Below, in pieces: positions 1 to 6,190 of a stretch of DNA of 18,160 nt. Position numbers and translations under genes: made by a program. The notes beneath the pieces are model-generated. The model was not told the origin of the DNA, searched no databases, and saw nothing but the letters and a program-made list of their open reading frames with translations. This DNA is from CAXYVX01 sp964292495 (lineage in GTDB: Bacteria > Patescibacteriota > Saccharimonadia > Saccharimonadales > Saccharimonadaceae), in contig CAXYVX010000015.1 of assembly GCA_964292495.1 (NCBI GenBank), positions 1 through 18,160 on the forward strand, given 5' to 3'. Numbering within the stretch: position 1 is the stretch's first letter; each line of letters begins with the position of its first letter.

Positions 1-2
1 CT

Positions 3-119
3 GGTCAGGTCAAAGACGCAAAAAACACAATTATGTATGCAGTTATTGGGTTAGTTATCTCAATCTTCGCTTATGCGATTGTTAACTGGGTTGTTTTCAC
101 TGCGACGGGCGGAAAATAG
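3..119 (+). CDS. T4SS-type pilin, 3' end only
   Basis: The last 38 codons of a gene whose start lies before the window; the frame opens at base 3 and ends at TAG 117-119. The visible residues hold a short polar stretch (KDAKNT), one long hydrophobic segment (about residues 10-33 of the fragment, MYAVIGLVISIFAYAIVNWV) and a small Thr/Gly-rich tail ending in GGK. A hydrophobic helix opening with an N-T-I-x-Y-A-V-I-G pattern is typical of the short TrbC/VirB2-like pilins (T4SS_pilin family) common in Patescibacteria. Family assignment rests on this helix alone, because the signal peptide and first helix are outside the window. No terminator is obvious before the next promoter. Confidence 0.6.
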   Translation, partial: GQVKDAKNTIMYAVIGLVISIFAYAIVNWVVFTATGGK

Positions 120-156
120 ATCACAGCAGCGTTAATATTTAACGGAAGTAAACAAC

Positions 157-185
157 TTGCAAGAATTTCGCGAAAATGCTATATT
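157..185 (+). promoter_or_regulatory. Promoter of the rpsF-ssb-rpsR operon
   Basis: TTGCAA at 157-162 and TATATT at 180-185 are separated by 17 nt, and TGC directly before the -10 makes it an extended -10. Transcription should start near 192, giving a leader of about 92 nt. A TTCGCGAA copy (167-174) sits inside the spacer. Confidence 0.7.
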
Positions 186-191
186 AGTCTG

Positions 192-283
192 GCAACAATA
201 ACCTGTCCGACGAAGGTGGCATCATAATTCGCGAAATTCTCTTTTTGCGGAACCGGCGTCGGGCGCTAACCGAAAGGAGCGAA
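192..283 (+). promoter_or_regulatory. Structured rpsF leader, possible S6:S18 autoregulatory element
   Basis: The predicted leader can form a long-range stem between GTCCGACG (205-212) and CGTCGGGC (257-264), 8 pairs with one G-U. The enclosed loop contains a small AATT...AATT hairpin around a TTCGCGAA copy and a CCG trinucleotide next to the closing stem. rpsF leaders in many bacteria carry an RNA element bound by the S6:S18 complex, with a key CCG. Position and general shape fit, but the match to that family was not tested. The Shine-Dalgarno AAAGGAG (273-279) lies just after the stem. Confidence 0.35.
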
Positions 284-652
284 ATGCCAGAGACAGTCAA
301 AAAGACGGAGTATGATCTCGTTGTTCTTTACAGCGTGGATTCAGAAAAAGCTGCGGAATCAGTTGAAAAATTGATCGCGACAAACGGCGGCGAAATCGTC
401 AAAACTGATGATATGGGCCAGAAAGAAATGGCTTACAAAATTGCGGGTGAAAACTTCGCGAAATATGTTGAATATCGCGTCAGCCTGCCGAACGCGGCGC
501 CAGCGAAAATCAGCCAGGTGCTGAACATTACAGAGGGCGTTTTGCGTTATCTCTTGACAAAAGTTGATGTGAAAGCTGAAAACTGGATCGCTGAGAACAA
601 AAAAGCGATGGAAAAGCGTGCGGCTGAACGCGCGGCGAACGATGCAGAATAA
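284..652 (+). CDS. rpsF: Small ribosomal subunit protein bS6
   Basis: A 122-residue S6 protein of the 30S platform, which binds S18 and the central domain of 16S rRNA. The sequence shows the S6 ferredoxin-like fold: an opening strand with YDLVVLYSV, the first helix (EKAAESVEKLIATNGGEI), the QKEMAYKI strand, YVEYRVSLP, and NITEGVLRYLLTKVD near the end. A charged Lys/Ala/Glu tail of about 20 residues follows. The ATG at 284 is chosen over an upstream in-frame TTG at 245 because AAAGGAG ends 4 nt before it and MPETVKKTEYD aligns with normal S6 starts. It is first in the conserved order rpsF-ssb-rpsR; the gap to ssb (51 nt) holds three TTCGCGAA copies. Confidence 0.93.
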   Translation: MPETVKKTEYDLVVLYSVDSEKAAESVEKLIATNGGEIVKTDDMGQKEMAYKIAGENFAKYVEYRVSLPNAAPAKISQVLNITEGVLRYLLTKVDVKAENWIAENKKAMEKRAAERAANDAE

Positions 653-703
653 GATTCGCGAAAATAATAAATTTCGCGAAATTCGCGAAGAAAGGGTAGT
701 AAA

Positions 704-1144
704 ATGGCAAGTTTTAGCAACATAGTTTTGATGGGAAATATCACGCGCGATTTGGAACAGCGCACAACACCGAGCGGAACAAAAGTTTTGGACGTGAACA
801 TCGCGGTCAACACATATCGCAAAGGTGCTGGCGACAACAACCAAATCACAACTTTTTACCGCGGCACGATTTTCGGCGATCGCGGAGATGTGATTGCGCG
901 CAATTTCAGCAAGGGTGATCCAATTCTGCTCAGCGGCCGCGATCTTGTGGTCCGCGAATGGGAAAGCAATGGGAAAAGCGGTTTCTCAGCAGAATTTTCA
1001 ATTGACAACTTTTCGTTTGTTGGCGGAAAGGGCAGCGGCAACGGCGGCGGAAGCAATTTCTCGAACGATTCAAGCGCTCAACCAGCAGCAAAAGATGACG
1101 GAATCGACGCAGAGCCGATCGACCTGTCAGACATACCTTTTTAA
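704..1144 (+). CDS. ssb: Single-stranded DNA-binding protein
   Basis: A 146-residue SSB that coats single-stranded DNA in replication, repair and recombination. Residues 1 to about 105 form the OB fold, beginning SFSNIVLMGNITRDLE and including TTFYRGTIFGDRGDVIARNFSKGDP with the aromatic residues expected for stacking on bases. A Gly/Ser/Asn-rich linker (about 108-128) leads to an acidic tip ending DLSDIPF, the partner-binding tail of bacterial SSBs. Length is slightly short but normal for reduced genomes. The start is ATG 704 after a purine-rich AAAGGG site. It is flanked by rpsF and rpsR. Two TTCGCGAA copies (1151-1158, 1161-1168) lie in the gap before rpsR. Confidence 0.95.
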   Translation: MASFSNIVLMGNITRDLEQRTTPSGTKVLDVNIAVNTYRKGAGDNNQITTFYRGTIFGDRGDVIARNFSKGDPILLSGRDLVVREWESNGKSGFSAEFSIDNFSFVGGKGSGNGGGSNFSNDSSAQPAAKDDGIDAEPIDLSDIPF

Positions 1145-1194
1145 TAAAAATTCGCGAATTTTCGCGAAGTAATCAGACAATAGGAGAATAATTT

Positions 1195-1392
1195 ATGGCA
1201 AAAAACACGAAACGATCTTCACCGAAGTATTTTGACTTCAAAGATGTGGAGACCCTAAAACATTTCATTGATAATTACGGACAAATCCAGGCTCGCTCAC
1301 GCACCGGACTTTCTGCGGTTTCTCAGCGACGTTTGAGCGTTGCGATCAAGCGCGCGCGACATTTGGCGTTGTTGCCGTTTGTGGCGGAATAA
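1195..1392 (+). CDS. rpsR: Small ribosomal subunit protein bS18
   Basis: A 65-residue S18, partner of S6 on the 30S platform. The conserved core is visible: DFKDVETLKHFIDNYGQI, then RSRTGLSAVSQRRLSVAIKRARHLALLPF, where the basic helix contacts 16S rRNA. The N-terminus is short and has no zinc-type cysteines, as in cysteine-free S18 variants. ATG 1195 follows AGGAG (1182-1186). The gene ends the operon. The rplI gene (bL9), which follows rpsR in many bacteria, is not here; a strong terminator follows instead. Loss of some ribosomal proteins is known in Patescibacteria, but absence from this position does not prove absence from the genome. Confidence 0.93.
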   Translation: MAKNTKRSSPKYFDFKDVETLKHFIDNYGQIQARSRTGLSAVSQRRLSVAIKRARHLALLPFVAE

Positions 1393-1408
1393 AATCGTTT
1401 TACAGATG

Positions 1409-1444
1409 AAAATTCGCGAAAATTTGTGTTTTCGCGAATTTTTT
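1409..1444 (+). terminator. Intrinsic terminator of the rpsF operon, built from two TTCGCGAA copies
   Basis: AAAATTCGCGAAAA (1409-1422) and TTTTCGCGAATTTT (1429-1442) form a perfect 14-bp stem with loop TTTGTG; the 3' arm runs into a T tract. Each arm contains one TTCGCGAA octamer. Confidence 0.8.
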
Positions 1445-1511
1445 GTTATAGTTGCGACATTATGATTTCCAAATAATTCTTTGAACGCAAATTTTAATTG
1501 AAAGGATTATT

Positions 1512-3008
1512 TTGGAAATTTCTATTTTATTAGAAGAAGTCGGTGGGAAGATGTTGTTTGCCGACGCAAATCTTTTCGCGAAATACGGTGAAAAAATCGC
1601 GTTAATTGGCGACAATGGTTGCGGCAAAACCACATTTTTACGAATTTTAGCAGGTGAAATTCAACCACAAAATGGACAAATTTTAAGTGAAAAGATCATA
1701 GGATTTTTACGCCAAGAAAACGACTTTTCGGGGAATGTTTATGAATTTTTCGCAAGCAAAATTGACATGGAAAGTGAGTTTTGGCGCGCTGAAATTGCAC
1801 TTGAAAAAGTTGGTATTTCAACTGATAATTTTGTTGAATTTTCGCAAAAAATGGTGGTGGATTTTTCTGGTGGCGAGAAAACAAAGCTTGCGCTCGCGAG
1901 GATTTTAACAGAGGAAAATTTAGAAATTTTACTGTTGGATGAACCGACAAACAATCTTGATGCGGATTCACGAAAATGGCTTGAAAATTTCTTGAAAAAA
2001 TGGAATGAAACTGTGATTTTCGCGAGCCACGACAGGTTCTTTATTGATCAAACCGCGGAAAAAATATGGGAAATTTCGGATGAGGAAATTCGCGAATTTC
2101 GTGGAAATTACATGGATTTTCTAAGTCAAAAAAAATTAGAAAAGCGGCGCCAACAAGATGAATTCGCGCAATTTGATAAAGAAAAAAAGAAGTTAGAGGC
2201 GCTCGAAAAGCTTGCGAAAATCAAGATGAATTCAACTAGTAATTCGCATTATTCGCGAAAATCTGGTATGCCAAAAATAGTTTTTAATGCTCGGAAAAAC
2301 GCGTCGCAAAAATCAACCGGCAAAAAAATCTCAGCGTTTCAGAGTAAAATTTCGCAACTTCAAAATGATAAAAATGTTCGTGAAAAACCGTTCGAGCGCA
2401 AAGATTATTTTGCAAAACTTTTGGACGAACAAACGCGAAAAAATGGATTGGTTTTAAGGGCTGAAAATATCGCGAAAAATTATGGAAAACGTGAAATTTT
2501 CGCGAACATAAATCTCGAAATTCGTGCTGGTGAAAAAATGCGAATAACTGGGAAAAATGGCACAGGAAAATCAACATTGCTAAAAATTTTGGCAGGAAAA
2601 ATTAAGCCAGAAAAAGGCGAAATAAAATATTCTCAAAACATAAAGATCGGCTATGTTTCGCAGGATGCTTTTGGGATAAAAAATGACGAAACTTTGGCGG
2701 AGAATTTCGCGAATTTTGACCGTGAAAAAGTGATGAAAAGTTTGCGCGTGCTGGATTTTATGGCGCGAGATTACCGGTGAAAAATTGGGAAATTTTCGCG
2801 CGGCCAACAAACAAAAATTGCAATTTTAAAGCTAATTTTAGACGAAAATGATTTGTTGATTTTAGATGAAATTACTAATCATATTGATATTCGCGCGCGT
2901 TAGAAAATTGAAAATATGCTGAAAAACTACGCTGGATCGGTGATTTTCGCAACGCATGATGAATATTTTTCGCGAATTTTTTCACTCGCGAAAACCGTTG
3001 ATTTGTGA
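1512..3008 (+). pseudogene. ABC-F family ATPase, broken by two in-frame stops
   Basis: ABC-F proteins have two ATPase domains and act on the ribosome, some as antibiotic-protection or translation factors. Start TTG 1512 follows AAAGGA (1501-1506). Domain 1 is intact: Walker A GDNGCGKTT (33-41), signature SGGEK (119-123), Walker B LLDEPTNNLD (141-150), switch His173. A charged linker follows, then Walker A 2, GKNGTGKST (347-355). The frame is stopped by TGA 2778-2780 (codon 423) and TAG 2901-2903 (codon 464). Same-frame sequence continues as domain 2 to TGA 3006-3008. Signature 2 reads SRGQQ instead of SGGQ, Walker B 2 reads LLILDEITNHID (Pro replaced by Ile), and the switch reads FATHDEYF. 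No frameshift is needed, so decay is by substitutions. The 422-residue product would lack the second signature and Walker B, so it is probably inactive. Confidence 0.85.
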
Positions 3009-3014
3009 TATTAT
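3006..3014 (+). promoter_or_regulatory. Extended -10 element for efp
   Basis: TGATATTAT (TG, one base, TATTAT) overlaps the tail of the ABC-F remnant. No good -35 is seen. A start near 3021 would give a leader of about 20 nt containing the AAAGGA ribosome site. Confidence 0.45.
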
Positions 3015-3041
3015 ATTCGGTGAAATAACGAAAGGAAAATT

Positions 3042-3605
3042 ATGTACGGACCGACAGATCTAAAAAAAGGCAAAGTGATTGTGCTGGACGGCACGCCGTT
3101 TGTGGTGGTGGATTATAACCAAAAAGTGATGGGACGCGGCGGATCGATTGTGAATGTGAAGATCAAAAACTTGATCAATGGCGCGGTTTTGCCAAAAACT
3201 TATAAAGGGCAGGAAAAAATTGAAGCCGGCGACGTTTCGACGCAAAAAGCGCAATATCTTTACAACGACGGCGGAAAAGCGTTTTTCATGAATCCGGAAA
3301 GCTTTGAGCAATTTGAACTTTTGCTTGAAGATGCTGGCGATGTGGAAAAATTCATGAAGGAAGGCGAGGAAGTTCAGCTCCAATTTTTCGACGGACGAGT
3401 GATTTCGGTGGATTTGCCGACAACGGTGGTACTCGAGGTTTCTGACACGGTTGCGAACGTCGCGAAAGGCGACACGACCAGCAACGTCCAAAAAGACGCG
3501 ACACTCGAAACGGGAATCACTGTGAAAGTTCCGGCGTTCATTAAAATTGGTGAAAAATTGAAAATTGACACGCGCGACGGATCATATTTGTCCCGAGCAA
3601 ACTAA
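3042..3605 (+). CDS. efp: Translation elongation factor P
   Basis: EF-P (187 aa) binds between the P and E sites and relieves stalling at polyproline runs. All three domains are visible: an N-terminal KOW-like domain (1-63), a central OB domain with AQYLYNDGGKAFFMNPESFEQ, and a C-terminal OB domain ending IGEKLKIDTRDGSYLSRAN. The N-terminal loop reads VMGRGGS. Aligned by eye with E. coli KPGKGQA, the tip residue that is modified in E. coli (Lys34) is Arg32 here. Arg-tipped EF-Ps are rhamnosylated by EarP in some proteobacteria, but the loop context differs and no earP lies in the window. Start ATG 3042 follows AAAGGA. Confidence 0.95.
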   Translation: MYGPTDLKKGKVIVLDGTPFVVVDYNQKVMGRGGSIVNVKIKNLINGAVLPKTYKGQEKIEAGDVSTQKAQYLYNDGGKAFFMNPESFEQFELLLEDAGDVEKFMKEGEEVQLQFFDGRVISVDLPTTVVLEVSDTVANVAKGDTTSNVQKDATLETGITVKVPAFIKIGEKLKIDTRDGSYLSRAN

Positions 3606-3612
3606 AATCTGA

Positions 3613-3648
3613 AAAAATTCGCGAAAATTCATCGCAAATTTTTGTTTT
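3613..3648 (+). terminator. Probable efp terminator
   Basis: AAAAATTCGCG (3613-3623) pairs with CGCAAATTTTT (3633-3643), 10 of 11 positions, loop of 9 nt, followed by GTTTT. The 5' arm overlaps a TTCGCGAA copy. Confidence 0.55.
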
Positions 3649-3695
3649 CATAAAAACGCGACAAAATAACAACGTTGTGGTTTTGCAAAAAATTA

Positions 3696-3724
3696 TTGAC
3701 ACGCTATATTTGCGAGCGTAAAAT
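3696..3724 (+). promoter_or_regulatory. Promoter of the nrdH-like gene, with a shared element in the spacer
   Basis: Consensus TTGACA (3696-3701), 17-nt spacer, TAAAAT (3719-3724). Between the boxes lies ACGCTATAT (3701-3709); its exact reverse complement ATATAGCGT occurs at 11044-11052 between the promoter boxes of the RNR operon. ACGCT and AGCGT (3701-3705, 3715-3719) also form an inverted repeat. Confidence 0.8.
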
Positions 3725-3732
3725 TGTTTCAT

Positions 3733-3747
3733 AACACAATATGTGTT
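3733..3747 (+). promoter_or_regulatory. Inverted repeat at the nrdH start site, candidate operator
   Basis: AACACA-ATA-TGTGTT is a perfect 6-bp inverted repeat at the expected transcription start. The half ACACAATAT matches the first nine positions of the NrdR box consensus, but the repeat is about 3 bp shorter than a standard 16-bp NrdR box. Confidence 0.4.
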
Positions 3748-3781
3748 TAGAACGTTTCAGCCGACAGAAAGGGTGGAGAAT

Positions 3782-4084
3782 ATGATAAATGTTTATTCAA
3801 AAAATGATTGCGTGAAGTGCAAAATGCTTAAAAAATTGCTTCATGACAAAAACATCGCTTTTCGCGAAATAAACGTCAGTATTTTATCTGAAAAGGATAA
3901 AATGCGCACGATTGAATACCTTAAAAGGCGTGGTTTTTGCGAATTTCCAGTAGTTTTTTTCCGCGACATCAGAAAGGAGAATGATTTTGAATTTAGCGGA
4001 TTTGATCCAAGTAAAGTTGATCAATTGATCGAGCATATGAGCAAAATCTGCGCTGACGATGTCTACAAGAACTTCGGCGCTTAG
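3782..4084 (+). CDS. NrdH/glutaredoxin-like redoxin
   Basis: A 100-residue thioredoxin-fold protein that probably passes electrons to ribonucleotide reductase. It has INVYSKNDCVKCKM at the start (active CVKC, residues 10-13), a FPVVFF strand with the cis-Pro position, and FSGFDPSKVDQLIEH, which matches the WSGFRPDKI-type ending of NrdH rather than classical glutaredoxins. It is about 20 residues longer than usual NrdH, with a tail containing KICADD and a fourth Cys. The start is ATG 3782, 6 nt after GGTGGAG; an upstream GTG at 3743 is in frame but would overlap the predicted operator. It has its own promoter, sharing an element with the RNR operon 7 kb away. Glutaredoxin is the alternative name. 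Confidence 0.8.
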   Translation: MINVYSKNDCVKCKMLKKLLHDKNIAFREINVSILSEKDKMRTIEYLKRRGFCEFPVVFFRDIRKENDFEFSGFDPSKVDQLIEHMSKICADDVYKNFGA

Positions 4085-4109
4085 GAGCTTTATGCTCCTT
4101 TTTCTTTTC
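4083..4109 (+). terminator. Terminator of the nrdH-like gene
   Basis: AGGAGC (4083-4088), loop TTTAT, GCTCCT (4094-4099), then a T-rich run. The 5' arm overlaps the TAG stop codon. Confidence 0.7.
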
Positions 4110-4121
4110 TTGTCGCGAAAA

Positions 4122-4130
4122 TGTTATGAT
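4122..4130 (+). promoter_or_regulatory. Extended -10 placed for a leaderless tlyA mRNA
   Basis: TGTTATGAT (TGn plus TATGAT, hexamer 4125-4130) ends 6 nt before the ATG at 4137, so the expected start nucleotide is the A of the start codon. No convincing -35 is seen. Confidence 0.5.
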
Positions 4131-4136
4131 GGAAGA

Positions 4137-5009
4137 ATGAAAATTAGATTGGATGCGCTGATGATGGCGCGAAACTTGGTGTCGTCGCGCTCGCAGGCGG
4201 AAAATTATATTCGGTTGGGGAAGGTGAAAGTTCGCGAAAGTGCGGATATTTTGCACGAGGCCGAAGCGCGAAATTTTGACGAAAAATATCTTGAAAAAGT
4301 CAAGAAAAACGAGTGGAAAAAAATTGAAAAACCCGGATTTTTTGTTCGCGAAAATGCCGAAATAAAACTGGCGGTTGAAGAGCAGTTTGTCAGCCGAGCT
4401 GCGTTGAAATTGCAGTCGGTGGCCAGCGCGCTGGACGTTGATTTTGAAGGAAAAACCGTTCTGGATATTGGTTCTAGCACCGGTGGATTTACTGAATTTG
4501 CGATCAAAAATGGCGCAAAAAAAGTTTACGCGGTGGAAGTCGGCACTAAGCAAATGTCGCCGATTCTTTTGGGCGACGCGCAAACTTTCGCGAAAATTGA
4601 GCTCCACGAAAAAACCGATATTCGCGATTTTCACCCGAATGAATCGGGCGCAAAAATTGATTTGGTTTTGGCTGACGTTTCGTTTATTTCGCTGGACGAA
4701 ATCTTGCCGCCGACACTTGAAAATTTGCGCGAAAATTTGACGATGAACGCAGAATTTATTTTGATGGTTAAGCCGCAATTTCAGGTGAATCGCGCAAAAG
4801 ATCCGAAAACTTATGCGGAAATCGCGAAAAATAAGGGAATTGTCAAAAACGAAAACCAGCGCCGAGAAATTTTGAAGAAATTTGAGGCTTTCGCGAAGAA
4901 TTATTTTGTGATTCTGGACAAAAAAGATAGTGATGTTAAGGGTGCAAAAGGCAACACTGAGCGGTTTTATAAACTCCGTTTGCTGAGCAAGAAAAATTCT
5001 AAACGTTAA
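4137..5009 (+). CDS. tlyA: TlyA-family rRNA 2'-O-methyltransferase
   Basis: A 290-residue protein with an N-terminal S4 RNA-binding domain (MKIRLDALMMARNLVSSRSQAENYIRLGKVKV, residues 1 to about 60) and an FtsJ-like Rossmann methyltransferase. Its SAM site GSSTGGFT is at 112-119, followed by YAVEVGTKQM, LVLADVSFISLDEI and LMVKPQF, the order seen in TlyA enzymes that methylate a cytidine 2'-OH in 16S and/or 23S rRNA. Family members have also been called haemolysins, probably a side effect. ATG 4137 is chosen because MKIRLD is the normal TlyA start. Upstream codons belong to the nrdH terminator and lack SAM-domain relevance. There is no proper Shine-Dalgarno; the -10 spacing suggests a leaderless mRNA. 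Its last 11 bases overlap ychF. Confidence 0.9.
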   Translation: MKIRLDALMMARNLVSSRSQAENYIRLGKVKVRESADILHEAEARNFDEKYLEKVKKNEWKKIEKPGFFVRENAEIKLAVEEQFVSRAALKLQSVASALDVDFEGKTVLDIGSSTGGFTEFAIKNGAKKVYAVEVGTKQMSPILLGDAQTFAKIELHEKTDIRDFHPNESGAKIDLVLADVSFISLDEILPPTLENLRENLTMNAEFILMVKPQFQVNRAKDPKTYAEIAKNKGIVKNENQRREILKKFEAFAKNYFVILDKKDSDVKGAKGNTERFYKLRLLSKKNSKR

Positions 5010-6120
5010 AGCGGAATTCAACCACGTCGCCGTCCTGCATGACGTAAGTTTTTCCTTCGGTGCGCATTTTTCCAGATTCGCGAGCGGATTTTTCGCTGCC
5101 CGCGGCGGTTAAATCTCCGTAGCTGACAATTTGCGCGGCGATGAAACCTTTTTGAAAATCCGTGTGAATTACGCCGGCCGCCTCTGGTGCAGTTGCGCCG
5201 ATTTTGATTGTCCAGGCGCGAGTTTCTTTTTCGCCGGCGGTCAAATATGATTGAAGCCCGAGAGTTTCATAGGCTGTTTTTGCGAGAATTTTCAGCCCAG
5301 AATCCTCCACGCCGTAGTCCGCCAAAAGTTCGGCGGCGTCCATTTCGTCCATTTCGCGAATTTCTGACTCCAGTTCTGCGCAAACAAAAACGCTTTTTGC
5401 GGGGGAAACGAGGTTTGAAAGCTCTGTTTTTCTGTCTTCGCGAGTCAAATCATTTTCGGAAACATTAAACAGGTAAATTCTTGGTTTCAGGGAAAACAAG
5501 TTAAGATTTTTCGCAAAAACGCGATCTTCATCGGAGAGTTTCGCGAAAAATTCGTTGGATTTTGCGAAATCGCCGCTCATGAGAATATTTTGCGCGCTGG
5601 TCAAAAATGCGGTTTCTTTGGCGGCGTTTTTTGGGTCAGATTTCATGGTTTTCGCGACTTTCGGCAAGTGATTTTCAATTGAAGAAATGTCCGCAAATGC
5701 CAGCTCCATCTCTATTATTTCAATGTCGTTTTTCGCGAATTCAACAATTTGGTCATCTCCGACAACCTTTTCGTCGGAGCGCAAAATTTTCTCGCTCGGA
5801 AAAGCGCGAACGACGTGGCAAATCGCATCTGTTTCGCGAATATTTGCGAGAAATTTGTTGCCGAGACCTTCGCCTTTGCTTGCGCCCGCCACCAATCCGG
5901 CGATGTCGACAAACTCAACTGTGGCCGGAATGACTTTCTGTGATTTGTACATTTTCGCGAGAACGTCAAGGCGCTCATCCGGAACTGGAACAATTCCGCT
6001 ATTTGGCTCGATTGTTGCGAAAGGGTAGTTTGCTGCCAAAACACCGCTGTCGGTCAGCGCGTTGAATAATGTTGATTTGCCGACATTTGGCAAGCCGACG
6101 ATTCCAATAGATAAACTCAT
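4999..6120 (-). CDS. ychF: Ribosome-binding ATPase YchF/Obg-like
   Basis: A 373-residue P-loop protein of the Obg/OLA1 branch that binds ribosomes and prefers ATP over GTP. G1 is GLPNVGKST (9-17), followed by FATIEPNSGIVPVPDERL, G3 DIAG with LVAGASKGEGLGNKFL, and the non-canonical G4 NVSE in place of NKxD, the signature that gives ATP preference. A helical domain follows, then a C-terminal TGS domain ending QDGDVVEFRFNV. Length is normal (about 363). The ATG at 6120 follows TGCTATAAT with 6 nt between, suggesting a leaderless mRNA. It is the only minus-strand gene here and converges with tlyA, with an 11-bp overlap and no visible terminator between them. Confidence 0.96.
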   Translation of the reverse strand: MSLSIGIVGLPNVGKSTLFNALTDSGVLAANYPFATIEPNSGIVPVPDERLDVLAKMYKSQKVIPATVEFVDIAGLVAGASKGEGLGNKFLANIRETDAICHVVRAFPSEKILRSDEKVVGDDQIVEFAKNDIEIIEMELAFADISSIENHLPKVAKTMKSDPKNAAKETAFLTSAQNILMSGDFAKSNEFFAKLSDEDRVFAKNLNLFSLKPRIYLFNVSENDLTREDRKTELSNLVSPAKSVFVCAELESEIREMDEMDAAELLADYGVEDSGLKILAKTAYETLGLQSYLTAGEKETRAWTIKIGATAPEAAGVIHTDFQKGFIAAQIVSYGDLTAAGSEKSARESGKMRTEGKTYVMQDGDVVEFRFNV

Positions 6121-6126
6121 GTGAGT

Positions 6127-6135
6127 ATTATAGCA
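6127..6135 (-). promoter_or_regulatory. Extended -10 for a leaderless ychF mRNA
   Basis: On the minus strand this reads TGCTATAAT, a perfect extended -10. Six nucleotides separate the hexamer from the ychF ATG. No clear -35. It lies about 20 bp from the divergent pilM promoter -35 and beside a TTCGCGAA copy (6139-6146). Confidence 0.65.
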
Positions 6136-6155
6136 AAATTTCGCGAAATATTTAT

Positions 6156-6184
6156 TTGCATTTGATAAAAGCTTGTGCTAAGAT
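6156..6184 (+). promoter_or_regulatory. pilM operon promoter, leaderless layout
   Basis: TTGCAT (6156-6161), 17-nt spacer, TAAGAT (6179-6184) preceded by TGC. Six nucleotides separate the -10 from the ATG at 6191, and no Shine-Dalgarno is present. Confidence 0.65.
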
Positions 6185-6190
6185 TAAAAC

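Noticed and set aside
245..283. Upstream TTG start for rpsF adding 13 residues
   Set aside because: The added residues are Arg-rich, overlap the leader stem and the Shine-Dalgarno, and are not part of S6; ATG 284 has proper spacing.
2778..2780. UGA recoding (glycine) to rescue the ABC-F gene
   Set aside because: TGA clearly ends pilM and RNR alpha in this window, and a TAG follows 120 bases later in the same frame.
3743..3781. Upstream GTG start for the NrdH-like gene
   Set aside because: It would begin inside the predicted operator about 12 nt after the expected transcription start with no ribosome site; ATG 3782 has a GGTGGAG site and a normal redoxin N-terminus.
3993..5021. 342-codon open frame on the minus strand
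   Set aside because: It is the antisense of tlyA, which has a clear S4 plus methyltransferase motif order. The antisense translation is Phe/Arg/His-rich with no recognisable domain, as expected from A-rich coding DNA read backwards.
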